A stretch of DNA of 64,000 nucleotides from Conus ventricosus (GCA_018398815.1 CM031596.1:64321199-64385198), one strand, 5' to 3'. Shown: positions 35,437-48,744, counted from the stretch's first letter. Translations and numbers: made by a program. The notes: a model not told the origin generated them from the letters alone.

Positions 35437-36555
35437 ATCATAATGCTAATTGATGCATTCCGGGACTGTGACAATGTGGTGTACATCCAGTTTCGTTCAG
35501 ATGGCAAACGCTTTAACCTTTGACAATTTCAGGCCAAGACTAAAGTATCTGGTGCCCTTCTGAGAGAGTTCCTCTTTGGTGACGACTGTGCACTGGCCGC
35601 ACTCTCCCATGAAGACATCCCGTGCATTACAGTTCGCTTTGCAAGGGCCTGTCAACGCTTTGGACTTATAATCAGTCTTGGTAAGACCGAGGCCATGTTC
35701 CAGCCTTCGCCGTCCGGAGCTGGCAGTGCTTCACAAACACATGTCATCATCATCAACACAGAGATCAACACTATGGACAAGTTCTGCTATTTGGGCAGCA
35801 CTATAAGTAGCAACGGATCTCTGGCTGCGGAAGTGATGTTGCGCATCTCAAAGGCTAGCTCTGCCTTTGGCAGACTCTCAAAGAGTCTGTGGCAAGACCA
35901 TGTCATCAAACTGCGCACAAAGGTTGCCGTGCATAGAGCTGTGGTTCTGAGTGCTCTCCTCTGTTGTGAGACGGACCACGCATCGCCGACACATCCAATA
36001 ACTCGAACAGTTCCACCAATGATGCTTACGCAAGATCTGCAGCATCAAATGGCAAGTGTCCAACCTACAGGTTTAGAAGAAGTGTGACTGTCCAGCATTG
36101 AGTGTATACTCATCAAAAGCCAGGCCCGATGAACAGGGCACGTTGTTCCGTACGGAGGACAGCAGAATTCTAAAGATGCTGCTATATGGACGACTGAAGG
36201 AAGGACAACGTGACGAAAGAAGGCTTCTCCAGAGATACAAAGACATCTTGAACGCCAACATCAGTAGCTACAACATCGACACTGCTTCCTGAGAAGATGT
36301 CACCCTTGATGGAACACAGAGGAAGCGACGGTGTACCCGGAGCACAAGAACACTCGAGCGCAACAGAGCAGCCGCCATCCAGGAAAAGAGGAATCGGAGG
36401 AAATAGGGCCCATCTTTGCAGGACTCCGTACAATGCTGTGTCTGTGGACGCTTTGTGCCTCAGGAATTGGTCTTCATTCCCACATGAGGACCCGCATCAG
36501 CAGATGACCTGCCCGCCTGCTCATCCGTCGGACACGACGAGAGAATTCATCATTA
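35437..36555 (+). pseudogene. Decayed LINE reverse transcriptase C-terminal fragment
   Basis: In partly open frames it encodes FLFGDDCALAA (the FxDD catalytic motif), FARACQRFGLIISLGKTEAM, FCYLGSTISSNGSL, RISKASSAFGRLSKSLW and RAVVLSALL. After shifts come remains of the usual C-terminal part (SQARWTGHVV). The order FADD, KTE, YLGS and AFGRL is typical of C-terminal reverse-transcriptase halves in non-LTR elements without RNase H. It is 5' truncated and has stops. It belongs to a different family from the LINE at 21560. Confidence 0.8.
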
Positions 36556-36559
36556 GTGT

Positions 36560-36819
36560 GTTTGTAGTTTATGTAGTGTGTTTATAGTATGTGTCCTGTG
36601 TATTTAGTATGCAGTGTGTGTGTAGCGCATGTGTGCATGGAGTGTTATGTGTGTGATTGTGTGCAGTGTGTAGGTACTGTGCTAAGTGTATGTTTAGTGT
36701 GTGTGTGTATATATAGTGTTTTTGTCGTGTGTGTAGTGTGTTTGTCACATGTGTGTACGCTACACGCACACCGCAAACAATGCACACTCTACACAAACTG
36801 CACAAACACTGCAAAAACA

Positions 36820-36885
<66 letters not shown>

Positions 36886-36969
36886 ACAACGTGCACACTA
36901 CAAACTATACAAACACTGCAAACACACTACACATTCTACATGTACCCTATACACACCCAACACATAGAC

Positions 36970-37023
<54 letters not shown>

Positions 37024-37065
37024 AGGCCACACACAGACTATGCCTATATGTTACGATTTCTGGTC

Positions 37066-37112
<47 letters not shown>

Positions 37113-37115
37113 ACT
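36560..37115. repeat. TG-rich region, CA tract and two GA tracts
   Basis: Degenerate TGTGTAGTGTG sequence is followed by a CA tract at 36820-36883 and GA tracts at 36973-37021 and 37070-37111. The segment TACGATTTCTGGTCGTT occurs at about 37053 and again at 37152. Confidence 0.9.
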
Positions 37116-38760
37116 CACTACACACCCAATACACCCGATTAGGCCCATGTGATACGATTTCTGGTCGTTCACGCTACGCTGCGGTAGATCGATATTGTAT
37201 TTTTTTGTTGCTGAACAATTAAATAGTGGGAGAAAACAAGTGCAGGTTAACAATTCTTCAGTCATTATAGTAACGACTTGGCAAAGATTTTATTTATTGA
37301 AAAAAAAAAAAAAATTAAAGATGATCGTATTTTTTTGTTGTGGTTTCAATTCTGTATTCGCAGTGCGTCGTGTCTGCAATCTACGTATGTCTTTTTATTG
37401 ACGTCAGGATTTTTGCATCACTGTTTTTCATTTTGAGTTGGTAAGAACGTTAGCTGTAATGTTTAGGAGACAGGCATACCAACACATGTACATATTCTGA
37501 TTCCACGTCAGAATCTCTGTTTCCTTGGAAGGGAATTTAGCTGGCAGTTGGTGTAGGTCAAGCGTTGTAAACTAGCCTTAAAAAAATCATAATAAAGGAT
37601 CTGTAGAACCTAGTCATTATTGGGGACAGTTGACAGTCAGATGTTGAGTGACAATTTAATTGAGCATCAGAGGTTGTTATTCACGGTTTGATAGATTCGT
37701 GGAGTCTTCTACTGCCTGTGGTTGGTGACAATTTTGTCCATGACCAGATCTGCTACAAGAACTCAAGGAATGTCAACTATCTATCATAGACTCTATGGCT
37801 GGTGTGCGCTTGTCACAAGGTCCGCTGAAGGATCTCTGGAACTTGCCACCGTGCCTTTTATTTTTAAAGGATCCATCGTCGTCCTCGTAATGTGACTTGT
37901 ATTTCCTCTACGTTGAATCTATCACAAGCACTGTTTTTCTAAAGATCTGATAGGTGCAAGAACTCAGAGAAGTTGAAGTTTGGCTTCAGAAGTGACAAGA
38001 TCCAGCAAGTCTCATGCCTGTTGAACATAGCTATGCAGATATCCATGTTGTGAAACTCGAATGAAGAACTCTAAAGTCCACACCAGTGGAAATGGTTGCC
38101 GAGCAGAGATGTTTGCTTTCAAGTTTATTGTAAAACCCATAAAGCAGGAAACTCCTCAGCATGCTGATAGTGGACGTTTGTTTTTTGCTCAATCTCTGCT
38201 TTATTATGTATCGTCTGTTTGCTGAGGTATGTTATATGCATTTGTGATTATAATATGCTGGAGACGAGCATGATGTCTGTTGGTAGCAGGCGGTGAAGTT
38301 TGCACAGCATCAGCAGGAAGTACATGGCGGAGAAACTCCATATGAAGAACTGTCGATCGCATCAAAAAGAAAAGAAATAAGTGAAACTTCCAAAAGAAAA
38401 ACCATGTCTAACCTTGTCTATTAGCTCCATACGATTGACTGCACGAGTTGCATGTATACGTATGTTTATTGTTGTGCAATTGTTGTAAGGATAATACGTA
38501 TTTTTGTCTTTCTAACTCATTAATATATCATCACATATTGTGATTTGAACACACATACGGTAGCCCGGGTAGGACTTTAGTCATTGAAAGTTGATGAAGA
38601 CTGCAAAAGAGCACCACGAAAATGAACACCAGCCGCTGACCACACCAGCCCAAAGCGGAACAATACTACCCTTTCCTCCATGACTACTCATGGACCTATC
38701 CGGGAACAACGTGTCCTTAAGAGCCTCTGTCTTATAGAATATTGATATCGCAACTCGACT
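37116..38760. other. Stretch without a visible gene
   Basis: No ORF, splice pattern or repeat that I can support, apart from an A-run near 37300. Confidence 0.5.
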
Positions 38761-38768
38761 CATGTTCG

Positions 38769-39445
38769 TTCGTTACACCCTCTGCAAGATGGCATAGCAG
38801 GGAGTGCTAAGGGAGAGGTGGCAGATCTCTCTCGAGGGACACTGATATAAGAGGTCAGTGTCAGGCGGCGCAGTCAAGCTTCCAACACAGTGAGTGACAG
38901 CGGGTCTAGCCTGAGTCGCTGGGAGGATAGCTCCTGGAGATGTGGGATGGTCAGCGATAGAGTGCTGCCTGACAGCAATAACCGTAGCCTGGGAAACCAT
39001 TTTTTCGGGTTAGCATGGTAGGCACACCGCTTGTGGTTGGGCTCCAGAGATGTCCGTCCTGCTCGCTCTTTAAGGCGGCCTCAAGCGACACAGGACCATC
39101 GCCACCCGGGCATGATGAAGACCCCTGGTAGCCCTGAAAACAGGCCGTTTTGGAGAGAAGAGGCAAAGAATACCGACGCCCACAGTCGGCCGACCAACAC
39201 CGCAAAATAGACACCAGTTCACACGGAACCGCAACCAAGTAATGGACAGTTCAGCATGACGAAAGAAGAGGACCCAGGCTCCAGTCTGGGACAATAACCA
39301 GAGCAAGATAAGGCAGCCCATGTCCGGAACCAAGCCCAAGACTCCTGCCAATGACCAGACATCCTGCCACCAAACCTACAGACATCGGCCGGGACATCGT
39401 GTCCTCAAGGGTCCCAAGCCAACAGGACGTAAAATTCACTTCTAC
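38769..39445. repeat. Interspersed repeat family A, copy 2
   Basis: It begins CTCTGCAAGATGGCATAGCA and aligns with copy 3, which starts about 690 bases later, and with copy 1 at 344. It shares GGGACACTGAT, GACGCCCACAGTCGGCCGAC and CCAGACATCCTGCCACCAAA. Copies 2 and 3 look like a tandem pair. No conserved ORF. Confidence 0.85.
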
Positions 39446-39461
39446 AGTCTTCGTTCACATT

Positions 39462-40195
39462 CACACACTCTCTGCAAGGTGGCATAGCAGGGAGTGCCGA
39501 AGGACATGTAGAAGAGACAGATCTCTCTCGAGGGACGCTGATGCGAAAGGCCAGCATCAGGCAGTGCAGTCAACTTTCCAGCTACTATGGGTAACAGCAA
39601 GTCTAGCCTGTGTTGCCGGGGGACAGCTCCTCGAGATGTGGAGCGGCCGGCGATGGAGTGCTAACTGATAGTGATAACCATGGCCTGGAAAACCATGTTT
39701 TCAGGTCGGCATGGTAAGTACCCTAGTTGGGGTTGGGCCGGAAAAAAGTCCTTTTGACCGTATTAGTGAGGACCTCCTAAGGAATTAATGCAGTGCACCA
39801 GCGACGTCTGTCCTGCTCCCTCTTTGAAGTGGCCTTAAGCGACACAAGACCATCGCCACCTAAACATGAAGATTGCTGCCTGGTAGCCCCGAAAGTAGGC
39901 CTTTCGGGGGAAGAGGTGAAGCGTACCGACGCCCATAGTCAACCGGCCAACACCGCAAAGTGGACGCCAGTTCACATGGAATCATAACCAAGTGCTGGAC
40001 ACCAGTTCATTAGGAATAAAGAAGAGGGCTCAGACTCCAGTTTGGGACAACAACAACAACAACAACAACAAAAACAGAACAAGATAGGACAACCCCTGTC
40101 TGGAACCAAGCCCACGATTCCTGCAAATGATCAGACATCCTGCTACCAAAACAGGACACCATGTCCTTAAGGCCCCCTGGCCAGACGGAAGTAAA
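39462..40195. repeat. Interspersed repeat family A, copy 3
   Basis: It begins CTCTGCAAGGTGGCATAGCA, like copy 2. It contains an extra segment near 39715-39795 and a small ACA trinucleotide tract at 40050-40071. Confidence 0.85.
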
Positions 40196-40499
40196 ACTTA
40201 CCGCTACTTCTAATGAAATTGCTGCGATATGGGCCGCAGTCCAGATTAACTGTCAGTAACCTGAGTGGGTGTTGTCCAATCTCTAAAGTTAAGCAATCGT
40301 CCTGAGATGGCAAGTCGTTCAGAACCTCAGGCATATGGGACGTTAATCTTGCCTGAGATAGTGTGTTTCTGCAGCTCTGGAAGCTAAACAAAAAGAAGAC
40401 GCCCCACTCCGTTCCTTCTGCGTTTTCCTTGACTGGCCGTGCTCTCTTGATTCCTTGAACTGCCACCATCTGTCTTCGCTTGCACTCTCAACCACTCCG

Positions 40500-40960
40500 C
40501 ACCATCACAAAAATGGTACCTGATAGAACACAGTAAGCCCTGACCCAGCCAAATCTGGCAAAATAAATCATTCCTGACGCAATGCAGTCAAGCATAACCC
40601 CCCCCAAAAAAGTCAAACCTGTTGAAAAAAAATCAGACTGATGAAAGACGAGCTAGCTCACTACGAAAACACAATTGAATATCAAAGCCATGTCGAACCT
40701 GACAGAGCACAATGAATTTTCACACAATGTTGACTAAGCCGACAAAACACAGTCAGACCTGACACAGTGAGCTATGACAAACACAATGAGAGCAGACAAA
40801 ACACACGGCCATATCGGACAAAACATAGTCAAACCTTACAAAACATAGTCAAACTAAACAGAAAATAAAATCCGACGAAAAGTAGACCAGCCGAATAGAT
40901 CTAGGCCTTCATCACAGTAATATCAGGCAAAATACAGTAAAACTTGACAAAACAGAATCA
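40500..40960. repeat. Degenerate short tandem repeat
   Basis: Diverged units of about 22-26 bp resemble ACAAAACACAGTCAGACCTG. The edges are not sharp. Confidence 0.5.
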
Positions 40961-41053
40961 AATACAAGAAACAAACAACAACGACAACAAAAGCAAAAGT
41001 AGAAGTACTGGGCCGCAAAACGATGGAAAACAAACAAAACAAAAAAACAAGGC

Positions 41054-41092
41054 AACGCGTTTCGACCAATCGGTCTTCTTCAGGCAGCCAAA
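41054..41092 (-). ncRNA. Hammerhead-ribozyme-like core motif
   Basis: On the minus strand CTGAAGAA is followed by a 4-bp stem GACC-GATT-GGTC and then GAAAC. This fits the hammerhead pattern CUGANGA, stem II, GAAA, except for one extra A before the stem. I could not find a convincing stem III with a UH cleavage site. It may be a decayed repeat-borne ribozyme or a chance match. Confidence 0.25.
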
Positions 41093-41099
41093 TAAAATT

Positions 41100-42299
41100 G
41101 AAAACAATGCAAAATTCGACGCTTGATGCGGCAGTAGCCTCTCTAACCTAGGCCCGGTGACTTGTTTTAAAATAAAGTCAATTTAGTTTTAGTTGTTTAA
41201 AATGCATTTTGCGTAATTTGTTCCCCTGCGATTTCCGTTGTTTTATTTAGTTAATTTTTTTTTCTAAAAACGTCCTCAATATCTCCGAAAAAAGGGGTCA
41301 TAGGTTAATTAAATCTTTGATGCCCTCAGTTACAGACCGGGAAAGGACTTGTTTAAAATGAGTGGGTGAATTTTCATTCTATGCGTAGTCTGTGAGTGTT
41401 TCATGAACCAAAGACAACCGTACGCCAAATGCGTTTTACGCTCAGTGCGTGTACGTTTGGTGTGTGAGTGTTCGTCTTTGCAAACATGGGTGGATTTTCA
41501 CTCAAGCCCAATGAAGTGCAAACTTTTTGGGATTACGGCAAAGATTAAAATAGCACGAACGGACTTGATTTTATCCCCAGCGAAAAGGAGTGTTCCAGTT
41601 CGTTTATGCTGTCGTGTAGTCACTGATTTTTACAGTCACTACACACTCATGTGTGAAGTAGGCCTAGAATAAGGGAGTGCTCAAATGCTGTCACTTCCTC
41701 AACATTCCAGGTAGATCGACTCACACAATCGGTAATCTCATGAGATGCATCCCACATGCTCTTAACATAAACATAAGATGATGATATTTTGACGCCTGAC
41801 GAAAAACTTGTTTATAGCATATCTTTACAAAGGACTGTATATTTTTGTAGAGAACTATTTTTAGATGTTCAAGCAAACAAAGTGAAATCACTACGCTAGC
41901 GGCAGAAACGCCATCTTGGATTTTTTGGAAAGGTTTGTGGTCCAGTGTCTGCAACTAAACTAACAACAAACTTTGGAAGAAAATAAAAAGTTTCGATTTT
42001 CAGTGTACTGTTCCTCTGGAAAAATTTTCGGTGAGTACGAAGATTAAGATTATTATTTTTGGGTGCATTCATTTATTGTTTTTGATACAGAGTGATCGGA
42101 AAAACTAATAAAACAAACCTGTACATTACTACATGTCCCATTTAGCTACTCTGAATCAAATGGAAGGATCATCCATCATTCGAATTTTGAGTTAGGCCTA
42201 GTCATGCATGGTTGAAGTGTTCTTCCTAATGATGTGAAAAGCCCACAGAACCGGAATTTGTACAGGCGCTTGGATAACTGGCCGACGGGGAGAAAAAGA

Positions 42300-42348
<49 letters not shown>

Positions 42349-43880
42349 GCTCTAGATTTTATAATCTTTGATGGATAATCTTTATTTCTTCGAGTAACAG
42401 ATAAGCAAACACATGCTTGTTTTCATCCGATCCTTGCCAGGCTATGGGACAAAGGGTGACAAGCAACTACGTATGACTAGAGAAAACTTGTAACATGGGT
42501 ATCTTCAAAAATGCACAAAGAATGTGGATGAGTTGTTTCTCCATCAACATTGATTCATAGATGACTTTAATTAATGGTAAAAAAAGAAAAGCAACAAGCA
42601 AGAATAATGTCAGTAGTAGACGAACGCATTTAAAAATCAAATTGACAAAAAGTTTAAAGACCAGGTATTTTCCACTGAGTTGGATCTTTATTAAGATGAT
42701 GATAATTATGTAGTATACACTATGCCTGACTTGAGCCATTGGGACTTTCACGAGAAAGTGATCCAAAAACACATAAACGGATACTGATTATGATGGCAAA
42801 AGGCTATCAGCCTATAGCCATACATTTCTGTGAATGAATTATGAACACACACACACGCACACGCACACGCACACACACACACACACCAGAGGCAGAAAGC
42901 GATCCTCCTGTTATTCTTTCAAAGGAGTGGGGGTAGACTCAGACTGTCAGAGAGAGAAAGAGATGCTTTAGTTGTTTGTTTTTTTATATTGTGTACTCCA
43001 GTTACTACTAGTCTACTACTGACAGTAGTTTTTAATGAACTTGCAACAATGCATTGGTAACAACAGTACCCATCATGAGATAGAGAGAGAGGGGGGGGGG
43101 GGTGATTGTGGGGGGAAGGGGGGGGGGAGATTACTACATTCCTCTTCAAAAATTTTAATATACTACATACTGCTAAGGGTGTTAATTAGATAACTACAAT
43201 GCATCAGCAGTATCAACATACTCATTTTCATGATGTGAAACAATCTTGAATATACTCAACAAGAATTTATTAAATAAGCCTAATGACAATGCTTTAATAA
43301 AATCAATAATCACAACACTATTCGTCATGATATGTGTCTGTGTGCACATAAGATAAGATAATGTTGCTGTGCACATGCGCATGTATGCATATGGTGAGTA
43401 TGTGTGTGTGTGTCACTGTGTGTGCATGTGTGTGTGAAAGAGAGAGAGATGGTTGTTTCAGACTTGAAAAGTTTTGGAAGCAAAAACTGCGAAATGAAAA
43501 TGGCCCAAAGCATGACAGTTGTAAAGCTTGAAAAAGTGTTTATTTTTGTGACATTGATTGAACATTTATTTTGACATCTGTGATTTTAGTGTTCAATAGA
43601 AAGGTGCACTGATAATTGATATGTATACGTCAGGTTAAAACAAGCTTGATGTAAAATATGAAAGGTTTTATCATTAAAAAGAATTCCATAATAGAAAAAT
43701 AGAAATGTAGGTGAGTCATTCTTTGCTACTGGTAACTAAAGGAGGGACCAAGTGTCAAAATTTCAAACTGGCTGCACAAGTGTGAAAACTTGTAATTTGT
43801 CACCTCAAGGTAAGCAAAGGCATCCCCTAAAAGAAAGAAATCTGTGACATTACTTGCTGCTATGCTATGCCCATGGAAGA
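41100..43880. other. Mostly unique AT-rich stretch with homopolymers
   Basis: It holds a YY1-like CGCCATCTTGG at 41909-41919, a 42-base pure G run at 42306-42347, a CA tract near 42845-42888 and G-rich tracts at 43090-43128. No gene is supported. It could contain an upstream exon or promoter for beta-catenin, but I cannot place one. Confidence 0.5.
42306..42347. repeat. Poly-G run, 42 bases
   Basis: An uninterrupted G run, the longest of seven long G or C tracts in the window. Confidence 0.97.
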
Positions 43881-44357
43881 CCCAAGGTGTTGGAACAGTA
43901 ACTGCGTTACGTGTTGACACCACATCAATAGTAAAATACCTTATTTGTACAAAAATGAAAACTGGCCATAGGCAGCCTATTAGCAGACATTATTAGAAGT
44001 GTGCATGAACAGATTTGATGCTATAACGTTTCTGCCTGTGATACCAGCATTGACTCGTTTATGTGACACCGTAACACAGTTACACTTCATTCATTAGTAA
44101 TTTTCTGTTACTCATGCAAGAACAACTGCTTGCCAAATATGGTCTGTGCTCTTTCCCCCTGATCCAAAAAATGAAAGGAATATGGCAAATAAAGGTTGTT
44201 CATTTTCTTTTCTTTTAAGAAATATGTGACCGTTTCCATAAAGCGTAACTGCGTTACATATGACACCAACATCACTTTCAAAGTGAGCACACTGAACTTT
44301 AGCAACTAACCATCTATCATTGTCTAGGACTTTTAAGTCCTTTACAAATCCTATTAA

Positions 44358-44358
<1 letters not shown>

Positions 44359-44392
<34 letters not shown>
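44359..44392. repeat. Poly-C run, about 34 bases
   Basis: An uninterrupted C run lies between the last placed exon of the unknown minus-strand gene and a protein-like segment downstream of it. Confidence 0.97.
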
Positions 44393-44508
44393 ACCTCCAC
44401 TTGGCTTCATTCATTAGAAACAAATGAGAATACAATCAAAATGTACAAACCATATTTAATCAGCACTGTAGATTTCTTGTTCTTTACAGAAAATTAATTT
44501 GTAAGTGT

Positions 44509-44511
<3 letters not shown>

Positions 44512-44570
<59 letters not shown>
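44512..44570. repeat. CA microsatellite abutting an exon
   Basis: A pure CA tract immediately follows the coding sequence of the unknown minus-strand gene. Confidence 0.95.
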
Positions 44571-44572
<2 letters not shown>

Positions 44573-44822
44573 TCAATTCTGCTGGCAGTTCTTTAAAAAA
44601 AAAGTAGTGGTCATGGGTGTCAACTGCTGGCGTGTCAATCTTTGTTGCGTCCTTTTTGGATACTAAGAAGGTTTGGTCTCTGTTTGGGAAAATATAGAAT
44701 TTCCCAGCACAGGTGGGGAATTTCACAACAAAGTCATCCTCAGGCACTTCCATGGCCTGTGGTCCTTTCTCCGTCTGGACCTCCACTGTGAGGACCACAC
44801 AGTGTCTGCCAACTGCAAGCAC
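44571..44822 (-). CDS. Exon of an unrecognised minus-strand gene
   Basis: After a strong polypyrimidine tract and acceptor (CTTTTACAG) at 44823, the frame runs VLAVGRHCVVLTVEVQTEKG, QAMEVPEDDFVVKFPTCAG, KFYIFPNRDQTFLVSKKDAT, DTPAVDTHDHYFFFKELPAE, LT. It then reaches a CA/GT microsatellite. Either the exon ends at GACA|GTGTGT, which would use the repeat as donor, or the protein reads into the repeat and stops at 44508. The frame is in phase with the exon at 45719-45807. I do not recognise the family. Confidence 0.55.
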
Positions 44823-45718
44823 CTGTAAAAGAAAAAAAAAAAAAGTTGAGATTAAAACAGTTGGTAACATTGTCATTTAACATACAAATGGTCACACTTT
44901 CAAAATGACACATAATCAGTAAAACTAGGAATGACCATAAATAAACAGGAAGGAAACACACAAACTGAGCTGCCAAAGTTTCTTAAAAAAGCTTTTCTCT
45001 AATTTACACAGAAATAACCAGAAATATACTATTTTAAAAAAAAAAAAAAAAAAAAAAGAAAAGAATAATGTACAATGATTATTACAATGATTTTTTTTTT
45101 TTTTTGCAGAAATGAAGATAGATGCACTTATCTAAACTGGAACAACAGAGTTTCATGAGACACTAAGATTTTGTGTCAAGTGTAATGTAGGTGACACTAC
45201 ATGAATTCTGCTGAATTCAACCACATTTCATCACTTGGCTGTGACTTTTTTTGGCACCTTGCGTAAATTAACACAGTATACAATTAATTTAATTATAAGT
45301 GCATCAAGTTTTACACACCTATGCAACAATTAAAACATAATATGTTACCAGCGCTTCACACAGTTACATTGTGACACGATGATTAATCCAAATTTCGTGT
45401 CATGTGTAACAAGGTTGTGTTAAATGCGATTCTGGTATTTTATGTCATAATCATCAACTTTGACGCAACAGACACGACAATTTCTCAAATAACTGACATA
45501 TCCATGCATTCAATCATAGCTACCATGCTGCGGAAACAATGATTTTGATAAAATGTCGAACTGTGTTACACTTGACGCCATGTGTTGGAGCAAACAACCG
45601 GTCGAAATTTGCCGATTAAGTACAGATTGTAAAAGATCAAGACAACTATTATCTTATTCATGACAGTAAAACGAAGGAATAATGATTAAGAAAACATTAA
45701 TAACTCACCTTCATGCAG

Positions 45719-45807
45719 TTGAAAGCAAATATTTGAGTTGAAATCGGTTCTTCCGTGATGATATTGGCCAAAACTGGAAAATCCGCACCGGCGTCACCGC
45801 ATTTCAC
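45719..45807 (-). CDS. Upstream exon of the unrecognised minus-strand gene (partial)
   Basis: This exon reads VKCGDAGADFPVLANIITEE, PISTQIFAFNCMK and ends at a clean donor (GAAG|GTGAGT) in phase 0. That joins directly to VLAVGRHC in the next exon. The frame is closed upstream by a stop at 45808 with no in-frame ATG before the last Met. An ATG in another frame at about 45804 hints at an indel near the start. The start is therefore undetermined. Confidence 0.5.
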
Positions 45808-45821
45808 TCAGAGTTCGAAGC

Positions 45822-45924
45822 GTGACGCGTCACTTTATTTTGTGTCCCACAAGCTTTTGCGTAGCTATTTCTGTGTGAAACGTCACAGGTTTGTGCTTAA
45901 TCATGGACCGTTTAGGCGACGTCA
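45822..45924. promoter_or_regulatory. CRE-like sites near the 5' end of the unknown gene
   Basis: A perfect 12-base palindrome GTGACGCGTCAC lies at 45822-45833. ACGTCA follows at 45880-45885 and GACGTCA at 45918-45924. They sit just upstream of the minus-strand exon in a CpG-richer stretch. CREB/ATF-type binding is inferred from the motif only. Confidence 0.35.
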
Positions 45925-46199
45925 TCTGTGCACTCTATTTTTAGCTTTGTTGTCGAAGGGGGGCTTTCAAAGGTTGGAGCGTTACCTGCGTTTCACACGC
46001 GACGCGAAATTTTCGAATGTTTACTTTTCGACTGTTTTAGCGTTTATTTCCTGAATCATTCTTTCAATATATTCTTTTCTATCGACTACATGCATTTACC
46101 GGTCTGCCTTTCGCTATATGATGTTACATGCTGTACTGGCGACAGCAATCGACGATCAGAATGTGTGACACGAAAGGTAACGCAGGTGACGGTTGTAAA

Positions 46200-47400
46200 T
46201 TAATGATGTGTTATGAAAACGAAAAAAGCGGTGCGAAAATATTGACTACCATAGCGCAGAAAAAAACACTTTTACCACATAGCAAACACTCAAAAAAACT
46301 TTTAACAGTTGTCATGCATTGTATGAAGCCATTGTTTTGGGCAACATTTCTCGGTCCCCTTTTCGGACGCCATTTTGAAGGCATTTTCGATGTTTAAATT
46401 AACATTACTAAAAATCATGGAAACTACCAAAGTTTTTCTTGATGGTGTCGTTTCTTCAAAACTATAAGAACACTTTCATTTAAGAAATATAGTCTGAGAG
46501 CGACAAGTTTTTTTTTTACAGCATGAGAAATAGAGTCACCCCCCAATAGTGACCAGAAGCAAAGAATGACTCGCGTAGTGCTCATAGTCATAGGCTATAT
46601 GTGACATGTCTCACATAATATGTTTCACAGTGTTTTTCTCAAACAAATATTTTGCCTGTCTTCGATTCAGGTGATTTTTACTAATTAGTAATCTTGGTCA
46701 GGCAAAATACATGACATTTTGCTGTTATAGAAATGCACACACAGTCTAAAACTAGTAGTGAAAGTGTGAGAGCAGATTGCATACATGTATAAAGAACTTG
46801 CTTTAATGAGTTGCACTTGCAGAGGATTTTGATTAAACTAAAGTAATATAAGTTAGAACTATCCAATGCAAAGTTTGCTGAAGTATTCAGTATGAAAATT
46901 TCAGTCCAAGGGATTTTCTAGAAAAACCAGTAATGAAAACCAGTAATGTTCTTATAACTATAATGTAAGTTACAATGCGCCATAGATGCTTGTTGAATAT
47001 AGAAGTTAATCAAATGCCTTTTTTGTAGCCTGTTTTCTTTTGTAACAGACGCTTGGTCAGCAGTTTTGTTATGGAGTGATATCATATAGTACTGAAGATT
47101 TCACAGAAATGGAAATATAAAGTTCATGAATGCATACTCTACCAGCGCAAGATTTCTATCAACACAGAAATGTGTCCATTATTAAACCAGTATGAGCAAA
47201 AAGGACTGGTAAACTTGTAGCAGGTAAGGATGGAAGAAATTTTGGTCAACAGTAGCATAATAAGAACGATAAAATAATTTTTTTTTCATATAGCCAGCTG
47301 GACTATACCTACAGAAAAGTTTGACCAATCTCTTTATCTCAAGAGACATTCGCAGCAAAAACATGTACAGGTGTGGCACCAGAGCACACGCACGCATGCA
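46200..47400. other. Stretch without a visible gene
   Basis: Sequence is AT-rich and unique looking. I see no supportable ORF or splice pattern. Confidence 0.5.
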
Positions 47401-47402
47401 CG

Positions 47403-48023
<621 letters not shown>

Positions 48024-48588
48024 ACACACACACACATATACCGGGTCTCTGTCTCACACCCAGTCTCTCTTCCCCTCCCCCCCCTCCCCTCTCTCTCTCT
48101 CTCTTTCTTTCTCTGTACCACTCTGACTGTTGGACATGTTTCGACTTCCCTTGCATCCTTAAATGGATCGTTAAGCATGAGCTCAAGGATTTTCCCCTAC
48201 ATTTTATACTGTAAATTTATATATGATTTTAGTTTTTCAGCAACGTATTTCCATACCACATTTTTTCATTTTACTTTTCTACCCTTTTTCCCTGGCTGTT
48301 TTGGGATGCTGTTAGATTGTATTTTTGAACCCTTGGTGGTGAGAACACGCAGAATTGTAGACTGGTGTATCTCTATTTGATGCCAAGGGAGCACAGCCAC
48401 GATCATTGAAACAAAAATGCCTCCCTAATGGGTCCAATCCAGGGGACAAAAGGCCTTGGAGCAGGCAATGGATCTGTTTTCAAGGTGGATTACAATGGAT
48501 CCCAAATGCTCCCAGTAAAGTGTTTAAGATTTGTAATGTCTTTACCCTAATTTTTGTTCTCATTTTCTTTCTTTCCCTCTCCCTCCCT

Positions 48589-48589
<1 letters not shown>

Positions 48590-48626
<37 letters not shown>
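48590..48626. repeat. Poly-C run, 37 bases
   Basis: An uninterrupted C run followed directly by an A run. Confidence 0.97.
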
Positions 48627-48628
<2 letters not shown>

Positions 48629-48743
48629 AAAAAAATCTTAGCTAAGTCATGAATGTAATGATCATTATGATTGTTAGACTGCACTTGCTATCCCCCAGGC
48701 CACTACTAAATAAATTGTGAAACATAAAACTAAAACATAGGTG

Positions 48744-48744
48744 T

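Noticed and set aside
45755..46054. A 99-codon plus-strand ORF
   Set aside because: It overlaps the minus-strand exon at 45719-45807, which has a clean donor and joins in phase to another exon. The plus-strand peptide shows no domain.
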